Shown here piece by piece: positions 1 to 7,951 of a DNA stretch of 12,094 bases (positions within the stretch are counted from its first letter, which is position 1; every line of letters starts with the position of its first letter). The notes beneath the pieces are model-generated. The model was not told the DNA's origin, ran no database searches, and worked only from the letters and a program-made list of their open reading frames with translations. The stretch is from Ruminococcaceae bacterium UBA2806 (GTDB lineage: Bacteria; Bacillota; Clostridia; Oscillospirales; Acutalibacteraceae): the NCBI GenBank assembly GCA_002351795.1, contig DEHG01000087.1:23078-35171 (forward strand). The letters run 5' to 3'. The position numbers and the translations under genes are program-made.

Positions 1-49
1 AGTGATTAGTGTTTAGTGATCAGTGTTTAGTGATTAATGTTTAGTGTTT
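1..49. repeat. Heptameric tandem repeat array (AGTGWTT type), left arm
   Basis: Seven consecutive 7-bp units run from the first base of the window: AGTGATT, AGTGTTT, AGTGATC, AGTGTTT, AGTGATT, AATGTTT, AGTGTTT. The units alternate (ATT-type then TTT-type), so a 14-bp dimer is the real higher-order repeat, with three near-identical copies. The array begins at the window edge, so its true length is unknown. It lies upstream of clpC and faces a second 7-bp array of opposite orientation at 70-104. No protein-coding potential is apparent. Confidence 0.85.
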
Positions 50-69
50 AGAATATTGTAATTTTTCTA

Positions 70-104
70 CTAACCACTACCCACTATCCACTACCCACTA
101 ATTA
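70..104. repeat. Heptameric tandem repeat array (CTACCCA type), right arm
   Basis: Five 7-bp units are seen: CTAACCA, CTACCCA, CTATCCA, CTACCCA, CTAATTA. The CACTA core of each unit is the reverse complement of the TAGTG core of the left array, so the two arrays form an imperfect inverted repeat separated by about 20 nt of AT-rich DNA. A transcript crossing the region could fold into a long hairpin with 5-bp helices alternating with 2-nt mismatches. The array ends 2 nt before the clpC ribosome-binding site. Confidence 0.8.
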
Positions 105-105
105 T

Positions 106-114
106 GGGGAGGGG
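106..114 (+). promoter_or_regulatory. clpC ribosome-binding site
   Basis: GGGGAGGGG lies 5 nt before the ATG at 120. It is purine-rich and contains GGAGG, and it fixes the clpC start. No convincing sigma-A promoter and no CtsR-type direct repeat (GGTCAAA-like heptads) is visible in the 119 bp upstream, so the promoter is probably outside the window. Confidence 0.7.
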
Positions 115-119
115 TAATT

Positions 120-2576
120 ATGTATAAGTTCAACGGTTTTACAGAAAAGGCAAATGCTGCTATCAATTCCGCTATTGATACAGCGGAGGCAATGGGACAT
201 AATTATGTAGGCAGCGAACATATACTTATGGGTCTTTTTTCTGATGAAGAAAGCGCTGCCTGCCGTATCCTTATCAATGCGGGAGCAGATGAGGAAAGTA
301 TAGCAAAAGTACTTGTGGATACAATAGGCGCAAATTCTCCGACAGAGCTTACTCCTGAGGATTTTACGCCGAGGACAAAGCTGCTTTTGCAGAATTCCGT
401 CAGATATGCCGCAAGAATGGGGAACAGCTATGTAGGAACGGAGCATATCCTGCTTTCAATAATTTCCGACAGCGGCAGCTATGCAATAAGATTCCTGAAG
501 GAGACAGGCGTTGACATTTCCGAAATAGAATCAGGTCTGAAAGAAATATTCGGACAGCAGGAAAAGGACAGCTCTCAGCAGCAGTACCGACCTGACGGAA
601 AGCCCGCCGGCAAAAAATCTGCTCTTGAAAAATTCGGACGTGATCTTACAAAGGCTGCCGAAAAGGGAGAGATCGACCCCGTTATAGGAAGATCTGAGGA
701 GATAGAAAGAGTTATTCAGATCTTGTCTCGCCGTACAAAAAATAATCCCTGTCTTATCGGTGAACCCGGCGTCGGTAAAACTGCCATTGCAGAGGGGCTT
801 GCGCTGAAAATCGTTTCGGGTGATGTTCCTGAACCGCTTAAAGGTAAGCGAATAATTTCTCTTGACCTTACGGGAATGGTCGCAGGTACGAAATACAGGG
901 GCGATTTTGAGGAAAGAATAAATGCTGCGATAGAAGAAGTGAAAAAGAGTAAGGATATTATTCTTTTCATTGACGAGCTGCATACGATAATCGGATCGGG
1001 TGCAGCAGAAGGCTCGGCGGACGCTGCAAATATTTTAAAGCCGTCACTTGCAAGGGGAGATTTTCAGGTCATAGGCGCAACGACCATAAATGAGTACCGT
1101 AAATATATCGAAAAGGATGCGGCGCTTGAAAGACGTTTCCAGCCTGTCAATGTCGGTGAACCGAGTGAAAGCGAGGCTGTAGAGATACTCAAGGGTCTGC
1201 GTGATAAATATGAAGCCCATCATAAGGTCAGAATAACGGATGAATCCATAGATGCGGCAGTAAAGCTTTCTTCAAGATATATTGCCGACAGATATCTGCC
1301 CGATAAGGCGATAGATCTTATAGATGAGGCTGCATCAAGGGTAAGACTGCGTAAATATACAGCGCCTGATGATTTACAGGAGCTTGAAAACCGCTATAAG
1401 GAGCTTGAACAGGAAAAGGAAGAAGCCGTTAATTCACAGGATTTTGAACGTGCCGCATCTCTGCGTGATGAGCAAAAGGCAATAAAGGAAAAGCTTGATG
1501 AGAAAAAACAGCGCTGGGAAGAAAAGAACGAGCATAAAAATGATTGTGTTACGGCTGAGGATATAGCTGAGATAGTATCAAGCTGGACGGGCGTTCCTGT
1601 CGTTCAGCTTACCGAAGAGGAAAGCAAAAGACTGCTCCGCCTTGAAAGCATACTTCATGAACGCATTATAGGTCAGGATGAGGCTGTTTCGGCAGTGTCG
1701 AGAGCTATCCGCAGAGGCAGAGTCGGACTTAAAGATCCGAAAAGACCTGTCGGTTCGTTCATATTCTTAGGTCCTACAGGCGTGGGCAAAACAGAGCTTT
1801 GCAAGGCGCTTGCAGCTGCAATGTTCGGTGATGAAAATGCTATGCTGCGCTTTGATATGTCCGAATATATGGAAAAGCATACGGTGTCGAAGCTTATCGG
1901 TTCACCTCCGGGCTATGTCGGATATGATGAGGGCGGTCAGCTTACCGAGGCGGTAAGGCGCAGACCTTACAGCGTTCTGCTTTTTGATGAGATAGAAAAG
2001 GCTCATCCCGATGTATTCAATATGCTATTGCAGATACTTGACGAGGGAAGGCTTACGGACAGTCAGGGCAGGCATGTCAATTTCAGGAATACAGTTATTA
2101 TACTTACTTCAAACGTTGGCGCAAGGATGATAACCGAAAAGCAGAAAAGTATGGGCTTTTTCGGCGGCGACTCTGAAAAGGTCAGGAATGACGAGGAGAT
2201 CAGGGATGCCGTTATGGGCGAGCTGAGACAGCTTTTCAGACCGGAATTCCTGAACAGAGTTGATGATATAATCGTATTCAAAAAGCTTACCGAGGATAAT
2301 ATAAAGGATATTGCCGGGAATCTTCTTAAAGGTCTTACTGAAAGGCTTGACGAGCTTGATATAAAGGCAAGCTTTACGGATGAGGCTGTTGCGGCTGTTG
2401 CGAAGGCGGGATATGATGATGTATATGGCGCAAGACCGCTGAAAAGAGTTATTCAGTCCAAGATAGAGGACGCCATATCCGAAAAGATGCTTGACGGAAG
2501 CATAAAAGGCGGAGATACAGTTGTTTGCAGCTATGATAACGGGTTTGTTTTTACAGCCCAGAGTAGCGATCAGTAA
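120..2576 (+). CDS. clpC: ClpC-type AAA+ unfoldase subunit of the ClpCP protease
   Basis: This is a hexameric ATP-driven unfoldase that feeds cytosolic substrates to ClpP. The 818 aa match the usual ClpC size (about 810). Two Clp N-terminal repeats occupy roughly residues 4-57 and 79-140 and bind adaptors or substrates. D1 has Walker A GEPGVGKT (214-221), Walker B ILFIDE (281-286) and an arginine-finger region ALERRF (335-340). A UVR-like coiled linker follows at about 418-455, which favours ClpC over ClpB, whose middle domain is much longer. D2 has Walker A GPTGVGKT (551-558), Walker B LLFDE (620-624) and sensor-2 GARPLKR (770-776). The MGF tripeptide at 678-680 sits where the ClpP-docking loop (IGF/LGF/VGF) is expected, so partnership with ClpP is likely. 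In many Firmicutes clpC lies in a ctsR-mcsA-mcsB-clpC operon; none of those partners is visible here, but only 119 bp upstream can be seen. The start is fixed by a good RBS. Identification as ClpC is firm. Confidence 0.97.
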   Translation: MYKFNGFTEKANAAINSAIDTAEAMGHNYVGSEHILMGLFSDEESAACRILINAGADEESIAKVLVDTIGANSPTELTPEDFTPRTKLLLQNSVRYAARMGNSYVGTEHILLSIISDSGSYAIRFLKETGVDISEIESGLKEIFGQQEKDSSQQQYRPDGKPAGKKSALEKFGRDLTKAAEKGEIDPVIGRSEEIERVIQILSRRTKNNPCLIGEPGVGKTAIAEGLALKIVSGDVPEPLKGKRIISLDLTGMVAGTKYRGDFEERINAAIEEVKKSKDIILFIDELHTIIGSGAAEGSADAANILKPSLARGDFQVIGATTINEYRKYIEKDAALERRFQPVNVGEPSESEAVEILKGLRDKYEAHHKVRITDESIDAAVKLSSRYIADRYLPDKAIDLIDEAASRVRLRKYTAPDDLQELENRYKELEQEKEEAVNSQDFERAASLRDEQKAIKEKLDEKKQRWEEKNEHKNDCVTAEDIAEIVSSWTGVPVVQLTEEESKRLLRLESILHERIIGQDEAVSAVSRAIRRGRVGLKDPKRPVGSFIFLGPTGVGKTELCKALAAAMFGDENAMLRFDMSEYMEKHTVSKLIGSPPGYVGYDEGGQLTEAVRRRPYSVLLFDEIEKAHPDVFNMLLQILDEGRLTDSQGRHVNFRNTVIILTSNVGARMITEKQKSMGFFGGDSEKVRNDEEIRDAVMGELRQLFRPEFLNRVDDIIVFKKLTEDNIKDIAGNLLKGLTERLDELDIKASFTDEAVAAVAKAGYDDVYGARPLKRVIQSKIEDAISEKMLDGSIKGGDTVVCSYDNGFVFTAQSSDQ

Positions 2577-2594
2577 CGGACAGCATAAAAGTAT

Positions 2595-2635
2595 ACCGGT
2601 CATTGCAGTACCAGTGGTGGTAAGCAATGACCGGT
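2595..2635. terminator. Bidirectional intrinsic terminator between clpC and the ABC operon
   Basis: A perfect 12-bp inverted repeat, ACCGGTCATTGC (2595-2606) and GCAATGACCGGT (2624-2635), continues inward as a TACC/GGTA helix (2609-2612/2619-2622) with a 6-nt loop. The right side is followed on the + strand by a T-rich tract (ATTTGTTTTATT). On the minus strand the other side is followed by CTTTTATG. It lies between the stop codons of two convergent genes (2576 and 2651), so it most likely stops transcription from both directions. Confidence 0.85.
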
Positions 2636-2650
2636 GATTTGTTTTATTGA

Positions 2651-3373
2651 TTATTGCAGCGGCTGCCTGACTGCGGCGTTTTCGGAATATCTGTCTACAA
2701 TAACTCCGTCACGCAGATTGACTATGCGGCTGCTGTAGGAAGCACATTCTGCGGAGTGCGTTACCTGTAGGATGGTAACTCCCTTTTCACCGTTAAGACG
2801 CTTGAACAGCTGCATTATCTCAGCACCTGAGGCAGAGTCAAGATTACCTGTCGGCTCGTCTGCAAGGATTATCTCAGGCTCGCCGAGGACTGCCCTTGCA
2901 ATTGCAACTCTCTGCTGCTGACCGCCTGAAAGCTGTGCAGGATATGACTTCACCTTGCTTTCAAGACCTGTAATTTCAAGTATCTCACGGTATTTGTCCT
3001 TGTAATCGGAAATGCGCCGTCCGCTCATTTCAAGCGGGAGAAGGATGTTATCCTCAACAGTCAGATTCGCCGCAAGGTTATAGAACTGGAATACAAAGCC
3101 GATATTTCTGCACCTTAGCTCGGACAGCGTATTGTCGCTCATCTGTGAAATGCTCTGCCCTGCAACATATATGTCCCCTGTGAAATCCCTGTCAAGACCG
3201 CCTATCAGGTACAGCAGAGTCGATTTTCCGCTTCCCGATTCACCCATAAGGGATACAAAGCTCCCTCTTTCGATATCAAGATTTGCTCCGTCAAGAACTG
3301 TCTGCGCTGTTTCGCCCTTGCCGAAGGTTTTATGTATATTTCTTGCGCTTATTACGATATTGTTTTCGTTCAT
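2651..3373 (-). CDS. ABC transporter ATP-binding protein (MacB/LolD/BceA-like)
   Basis: This is the cytoplasmic nucleotide-binding subunit that powers the FtsX-type permease encoded just upstream. The 240 aa are the normal size for a stand-alone ATPase of the lipoprotein-release/antimicrobial-peptide group. Visible motifs in order are Walker A GESGSGKST (44-52), Q-loop VFQFYNL (94-100), ABC signature LSGGQQQ (148-154), Walker B IILADE (168-173), D-loop GNLD (176-179) and H-loop His206. ADEPTGNLD is characteristic of the MacB/LolD/BceA/FtsE branch. The ATG at 3373 is preceded by a perfect AAGGAGG (3380-3386), which overlaps the permease TAA stop at 3385-3387. The two genes are 11 nt apart and so probably translationally coupled. 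It is the last gene of the operon, ending just before the hairpin at 2595-2635. Substrate cannot be read from this subunit. Confidence 0.95.
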   Translation of the reverse strand: MNENNIVISARNIHKTFGKGETAQTVLDGANLDIERGSFVSLMGESGSGKSTLLYLIGGLDRDFTGDIYVAGQSISQMSDNTLSELRCRNIGFVFQFYNLAANLTVEDNILLPLEMSGRRISDYKDKYREILEITGLESKVKSYPAQLSGGQQQRVAIARAVLGEPEIILADEPTGNLDSASGAEIMQLFKRLNGEKGVTILQVTHSAECASYSSRIVNLRDGVIVDRYSENAAVRQPLQ

Positions 3374-3384
3374 GGTTATCCTCC

Positions 3385-5865
3385 TTAATCCGCACTTGTC
3401 TTGATCTCTTCCGCAATATTCATCTTTCCAAGCTCTGCAACAGGCTTCAATGCCGACGTAAGCAGAATGATAAATGCTATCACTCCGAATAAAAGCGAAT
3501 ATAACAGCGGGTCAGTAAGCGGTACGCTCATGTTGAGTGTAGTAAGTGCCTTGTTGCATATGTACAGGAAATACAATCCGAAAATTACGGACGCTAAAGC
3601 GGAAATGCCGCAGGTAAGAACAGTTTCCGTAAGTATCAGCTTTTTCAGACCGCCTTTGCTCAGAGAGGTCGAATAGTATACGGCAAACTTTCTTCTTGAC
3701 TGCTCGAAGCCCATCATGATATTGCTTGACGTTCCTAAAAGCGAAAGCGCTAAGCCAAGTACCATTACAGCATATACAATATTCAGTATGCTTTCCATAT
3801 AGGATCTCTGTTCGAGAATGTAATCTTCAATAGTCTTTATGCCTGTCAGATCATCACCAAGAGTCGAATTCATCATACTCATAATATCCATTGTTTTCTC
3901 AGGCTGATTCTTTACAAGAACCATAGTCGGGTAATCAAAATATACGCTTTTGTAATTGTCAAGACTTATAAGGACCGTATTTCCGAGGCTGTTGAAACGA
4001 CCGCCGTCAACAATATGCGATATTTTCAGCTTGAATTCCTTAGGAAGATATTTTTCAATATTCAGCTTTATTATCATTTCATCCCCGATATTCAGCGAAA
4101 GCTTTTTTGCAAGTATCTTATCTACGGCGATCTCATTTTCACCGAGCTTCTGAGGACAGTCTGATATCCCCGTGAAATTCCTGAATCCTCCGTCAGGCAG
4201 TCCCACTACATAAAGCTCACGTTCCTCGCCGTTTACCATTGCCTTTGTATCATACATCAGGCTTTGGTAATACAGACATTCGACATCCGTTACGCCGTCA
4301 ATATTCTTTATGGCATAATCATAATGCTTTCCCTCCTGCTGAGGTAATGTAATTATAATATTGGCGTCATAGATCCTGGAATCAATAAAATTCAGAAGCG
4401 ACACTGCTATGACAAACATTGCTATAGTCAGCGACAGTGCCGACAGGATGATCTGTGCGGATGAAACACTGCTTTTTGTTGTAGCGATCTCCTTTGCGGC
4501 AAGCTTTGCAACGGGCTTTTTCATTGCTGTGAACATTGAAGAAAGCAGACGTGACAGTAATGAAATGATAATCGGGAATATCATTACTGCGCCTATAGTT
4601 GAACAGAATGCGGCAGCTATAAGCATTACAAAATCTTCAAATGCTGCAAATAATATTATTCCGAGAGCGATCAATATAAAGCCGAAAATCGTCAGGACTT
4701 TTGAAGGCAGATATGCGCTTTCCTTTGTTCCGAAAATAATATCTCTTACAGGAGTTTTTGACGCTTTGATTATAGCTCCTGCCGAGAAAACACACTGTAC
4801 AAGAGTAACCACAAGTATAACGGCAATTACTGTCAGCGGGGAAATGACCTCAGTTCTTGTCATTTCAGAGCCATCGGGATTTGCGGGAACAAACATTGAA
4901 AGCAGCGCCCCTGATCTGAACGGAAGAAACAGCAGTGACCCGATCAATCCTCCGCTGATACCATAGAATATGCTTTCAGACATAAGCAGCATACCTGTTC
5001 CTGTGATACTGCCGCCGATGCTTCGGAGCATTCCTATAACGGACATTCTTTCGTTTACGATATGCTTTGACATCGACACGACAATAAAGCATACCATCAG
5101 GAATACCACCGCAAATATCAGATAGTAAATACTGAGCATACTTGCCATGGTTTCATCGGAATCAAGGGAGGCAGTTCCCATAAATGAATGATCGGGATAT
5201 TTCTGCATAAGCATATCCGTTGTTTCCGCAACCATTTCATCGGGCAGATCGGCATAGGCAAGGAATGCGCTTCCCTTTTTGGAGCCTGTCACTTCCCAGC
5301 ATTTTTCCTGCGACATCAGCATTGATACCGGTGCGGAACTGAAAAAACGTGTCGAGGGCGCAATATCAAGTATTTTCATAGTATATTTCTTGCCCTCATC
5401 GCCAGTGAAGGTGAATTCATCGCCGATGCCCTTGTCAATGATAGTCGCAAGATTCTGTGTTATGGTAATACCGCCGTCAGTGGAGTAAGGCTTTTCAAAA
5501 ATATGCATTTCATAAGCAAGCTTTGTATCCATGCCGATTATAGAGATCTCGGTATTCTGAACGTAATTGAAAAATCTGTCATTGGGAACGGTATAGTTTA
5601 CCTTTCCCATTGATCTTTGTATTATACGGCTGCCGGGCGGCAGATCATTTTCTGTGACCCGTATATTGTTTTTGCCGTTTATCATCATAAGGTCAACGTC
5701 ACCGTAATTTGATCTGAAAAAGTCATACATATCATTCTGTACGGTGCGTATACCCGATATACAGAACAGTGATGCAAATGCAGCGGCGGCAAGTGACAAT
5801 ATGATTATTGCAGTACGCAGCGGTTTGCTTATTACATTACGAAGTACAAGTTTTGCTCTTATCAC
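3385..5865 (-). CDS. Duplicated FtsX-type ABC transporter permease
   Basis: This is the membrane subunit partnering the downstream ATPase. The 826 aa carry about ten hydrophobic segments, judged by eye near residues 18-38, 243-265, 292-318, 339-362, 390-408, 411-436, 470-493, 693-715, 747-770 and 785-805. The FtsX-like cores fall at about 245-370 and 693-815. Two large extracytoplasmic regions (about 39-242 and 494-692) precede them, resembling MacB periplasmic-core-like folds. This is the tandem-FtsX architecture of mechanotransmission (type VII) ABC systems, which work on lipoproteins, antimicrobial peptides or envelope enzymes rather than acting as simple channels. The start is GTG: an in-frame TGA lies 6 nt upstream, and the next in-frame Met (46) would delete TM1. 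The gene begins 6 nt after the peptidase stop and its SD-like GGTGA contains that stop. Family is firm; substrate is unknown. Confidence 0.93.
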   Translation of the reverse strand: MIRAKLVLRNVISKPLRTAIIILSLAAAAFASLFCISGIRTVQNDMYDFFRSNYGDVDLMMINGKNNIRVTENDLPPGSRIIQRSMGKVNYTVPNDRFFNYVQNTEISIIGMDTKLAYEMHIFEKPYSTDGGITITQNLATIIDKGIGDEFTFTGDEGKKYTMKILDIAPSTRFFSSAPVSMLMSQEKCWEVTGSKKGSAFLAYADLPDEMVAETTDMLMQKYPDHSFMGTASLDSDETMASMLSIYYLIFAVVFLMVCFIVVSMSKHIVNERMSVIGMLRSIGGSITGTGMLLMSESIFYGISGGLIGSLLFLPFRSGALLSMFVPANPDGSEMTRTEVISPLTVIAVILVVTLVQCVFSAGAIIKASKTPVRDIIFGTKESAYLPSKVLTIFGFILIALGIILFAAFEDFVMLIAAAFCSTIGAVMIFPIIISLLSRLLSSMFTAMKKPVAKLAAKEIATTKSSVSSAQIILSALSLTIAMFVIAVSLLNFIDSRIYDANIIITLPQQEGKHYDYAIKNIDGVTDVECLYYQSLMYDTKAMVNGEERELYVVGLPDGGFRNFTGISDCPQKLGENEIAVDKILAKKLSLNIGDEMIIKLNIEKYLPKEFKLKISHIVDGGRFNSLGNTVLISLDNYKSVYFDYPTMVLVKNQPEKTMDIMSMMNSTLGDDLTGIKTIEDYILEQRSYMESILNIVYAVMVLGLALSLLGTSSNIMMGFEQSRRKFAVYYSTSLSKGGLKKLILTETVLTCGISALASVIFGLYFLYICNKALTTLNMSVPLTDPLLYSLLFGVIAFIILLTSALKPVAELGKMNIAEEIKTSAD

Positions 5866-5871
5866 AATTCA

Positions 5872-5876
5872 TCACC
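5872..5876 (-). promoter_or_regulatory. Permease SD-like sequence fused to the peptidase stop codon
   Basis: Read on the minus strand, GGTGA lies 6 nt before the GTG start of the permease, and its TGA is the peptidase stop codon. The weak SD, GTG start and 6-nt gap suggest that ribosomes finishing the peptidase reinitiate on the permease. Confidence 0.5.
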
Positions 5877-7854
5877 ACACCTTTACCCTGTTTTCCGGAG
5901 CAACATACATTTTGTCCGTTTCCTTTATCCCGTAAATATCATAAAATTCATCCATGCTGGCTGCAACAGCATTGCTCCTTGCCTCTGCGGGACTGTGTTC
6001 ATCGCCCTCAAGCTGTTGCACAACATCTGTTACAAGCACAAGACTTGCCCATTGCGTCGCCTGAGCTTCAAGGATCTCCTTCTGATGCTCTTTATTGTCT
6101 GTCGTATTCAGAATACATTGCAATGCCCCGATATCCGCAATGTTCTCACCCAAAGTAAGCTCTCCGTTAATATTATACACATCCAATATGGTGTATTCAG
6201 AGTAGTATTTCTTGACCCTGTCCATAAGCTCATTATATTTTTCTTTATCAGTTTCGTTGATCCAATTTGTATTATAGTTTCCGTTTTCGTCATACAGGAA
6301 ACCGTTTGAATCAAACGCATGGTTCATTTCATGTCCTATTACCCCTCCGAGCATACCTAAGTTCTTGTATTCGCTCCATTTTGCACTGAACGATGCTTCG
6401 GACAGCATTGCCGCAGGAATCGTTACGGTATTGACTAAAGAATTATAAACTGCATTTACAGTTATCGGAGACATATACCATGTTTTTCTGTCTGTTTTAT
6501 AATTCAGCTTATCCAATTTTTCCTGCAGCTTTCCTCTCTTGACTGCAATGACATTTGCGATCAGACTGCCGCCGTCCTTTGCGGGAACGATCTCAAAGGG
6601 CGAGACATATTCCTTGTTATAGCCGATAAGGAATAACATATTGTCAAGCTTTGAGATATATTTTTTCTTTGAATCTTCTCCTAATCTGTCACATTTCATG
6701 ATAAGACTGCGGCATGACTCTTTCAGATCGCTTGTCATTTTTTCCGCTGCCTTCATTGTATCATCGGTACAGATCTCCCTGCCGTAAATAATTCCGATCT
6801 CCTCTTCAAGAAGTGATATCACAAATTCCTTTGCTGCTTTATCCGGGTTCTTAGCAATAGATGATATACTGGTATCGGAATCCAACATATCGGGAGGAAG
6901 AATGTCGCCGTATCCGAATATAAGACAGTCAAGAGCATAGTCCTTTAATGCTCTGAGATGTTCATCGGTAAAGAATTCGTTAATCTTTTCAGCCTGATGA
7001 AGTTCGTATAATGACAGCTTATCGACCTCTTTTCCTATACCGAAGGATGAAAGTAAGTCGTCGGTATTGATATTGCTGAATATTTTTGAAAATTCGCTCC
7101 TGTCTTTAAGAACGTAATGGATATTCACATCCAGCCTTTTATCGGAATCCGATGTCGCATAGGCTATTTCGTTTATCATTCCGAGAACATTATTTATCCT
7201 GTCTTTCATTTCTGCTTTATCGACTTCAAGGAACTCAAGGACTTTTTTTGTAAGGTCACCAATGTCTTCCGATCCTCTGTCTGTTTTTGTGAAATTCTCC
7301 TTCATATTTCCGCAGGTATTCAGATTCATAAGATATAACCTTGGCTTGGAGGAATCATAAAGATCAGGCTCTGAGGAAAAAACAAAAAATGAACCTATCC
7401 CGTATTCCTGATATATTTTACCGAGAGCCTTGACAAGCTCATCCGTTGTTGATGAGTCATCTATCATTTTGGCGGCGGCTTTTATTATATCAGCACCGTC
7501 CTTTTTCCGTCCTTTGGTATCAAGATACTGATTATACATCTCCTTGACCATTTCCTCATATGAACCCGCTTCCGGCTCGGAGGAGATTATTTTGTCTACT
7601 ATATTGAAAAGATATTGTTTCATTTCTTCTTCGATATTTGCAAATGTACCAAAGTCATCCCTGCCGTAAGGGATCTGACCATGGGTAAGATAATCGTAAT
7701 TGACATAGCCGTAAAAATTTTCCCCTGCTTCAGGTCTGGTATGTACAACAGAGGTTTTTTTCGGTTCAGGCATAACCGGAGCCTCGTCTGCACATGAGGA
7801 AAACGACATAAGCATAACAGCCGCAGTCAGGATGGACAACAGTTTTTTTGACAT
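5872..7854 (-). CDS. M13-family zinc metallopeptidase (neprilysin/PepO-like), predicted lipoprotein
   Basis: This is predicted to be an extracellular, membrane-anchored zinc endopeptidase acting on peptides. In numbering from the upstream ATG at 7863 (663 aa), an N-terminal signal with a hydrophobic core ends in FSSC (Cys24), a plausible though not ideal lipobox. The M13 N-terminal domain begins at GENFYGYVNYDYL (47-59). The catalytic half contains NAVYNSLVNTVTIPAAML (470-487), the zinc motif HEMNH (511-515) and ENIAD (573-577) supplying the third ligand Glu573. HSPAEARSN (623-631) matches the neprilysin His711/Arg717 substrate-binding region. The C-terminus ends in VW, as is typical, but lacks the common Cys before it. 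Length is normal for bacterial M13 enzymes. I placed the start at Met4 (7854) because GAAAGG (7864-7869) is 9 nt from it but directly abuts the 7863 ATG; the longer form adds only three residues. It is the first gene of the operon with the ABC permease and ATPase. Confidence 0.93.
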   Translation of the reverse strand: MSKKLLSILTAAVMLMSFSSCADEAPVMPEPKKTSVVHTRPEAGENFYGYVNYDYLTHGQIPYGRDDFGTFANIEEEMKQYLFNIVDKIISSEPEAGSYEEMVKEMYNQYLDTKGRKKDGADIIKAAAKMIDDSSTTDELVKALGKIYQEYGIGSFFVFSSEPDLYDSSKPRLYLMNLNTCGNMKENFTKTDRGSEDIGDLTKKVLEFLEVDKAEMKDRINNVLGMINEIAYATSDSDKRLDVNIHYVLKDRSEFSKIFSNINTDDLLSSFGIGKEVDKLSLYELHQAEKINEFFTDEHLRALKDYALDCLIFGYGDILPPDMLDSDTSISSIAKNPDKAAKEFVISLLEEEIGIIYGREICTDDTMKAAEKMTSDLKESCRSLIMKCDRLGEDSKKKYISKLDNMLFLIGYNKEYVSPFEIVPAKDGGSLIANVIAVKRGKLQEKLDKLNYKTDRKTWYMSPITVNAVYNSLVNTVTIPAAMLSEASFSAKWSEYKNLGMLGGVIGHEMNHAFDSNGFLYDENGNYNTNWINETDKEKYNELMDRVKKYYSEYTILDVYNINGELTLGENIADIGALQCILNTTDNKEHQKEILEAQATQWASLVLVTDVVQQLEGDEHSPAEARSNAVAASMDEFYDIYGIKETDKMYVAPENRVKVW

Positions 7855-7863
7855 AAGCTTCAT

Positions 7864-7869
7864 CCTTTC
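7864..7869 (-). promoter_or_regulatory. Ribosome-binding site deciding the peptidase start
   Basis: GAAAGG on the minus strand is immediately adjacent to the ATG at 7863 but lies 9 nt before the in-frame ATG at 7854. Only the latter spacing suits initiation, so the protein probably begins MSKKLLS rather than MKLMSKK. Confidence 0.6.
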
Positions 7870-7889
7870 GCATATCAGATTGTGTAGAT

Positions 7890-7930
7890 CTGAAATACTG
7901 AGCCTGTTTTAAAACTCATTAATATTTCAG
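7890..7930 (-). promoter_or_regulatory. Leader hairpin upstream of the peptidase operon
   Basis: An 8-bp perfect inverted repeat (CTGAAATA/TATTTCAG at 7890-7897 and 7923-7930) encloses a second TGAG/CTCA helix (7899-7902/7915-7918). On the transcript, the 3' arm of this hairpin partly overlaps a possible CAGAT/ATCTG helix that lies closer to the ribosome-binding site. The whole element sits in the predicted 5' leader, between the promoter at 7952-7980 and the start codon. It does not resemble any riboswitch I recognise. Confidence 0.4.
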
Positions 7931-7951
7931 TATCTCAAAAAGTATATTTCG

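Noticed and set aside
1..104. Possible CRISPR array
   Set aside because: The units are 7 bp with no spacers; this is a short tandem repeat.
1..104. CtsR operator suggested by heptad repetition
   Set aside because: CtsR sites are GGTCAAA-type heptads separated by 3 nt; AGTGWTT units do not match.
120..2576. ClpB disaggregase
   Set aside because: The linker is a short UVR segment, not the long ClpB coiled coil, and an MGF ClpP-docking tripeptide is present.
2109..2627. 172-aa minus-strand reading frame opposite the end of clpC
   Set aside because: It lies antisense to the strongly conserved D2 domain of clpC, runs through the terminator hairpin and has no recognisable domain.
4409..4966. 185-aa + strand reading frame
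   Set aside because: It is antisense to the permease membrane segments, and its composition is explained by the complementary frame.
7864..7950. Known riboswitch in the peptidase leader
   Set aside because: The leader is short and AT-rich, and no conserved riboswitch core was recognised by eye; a covariance-model scan would settle this.
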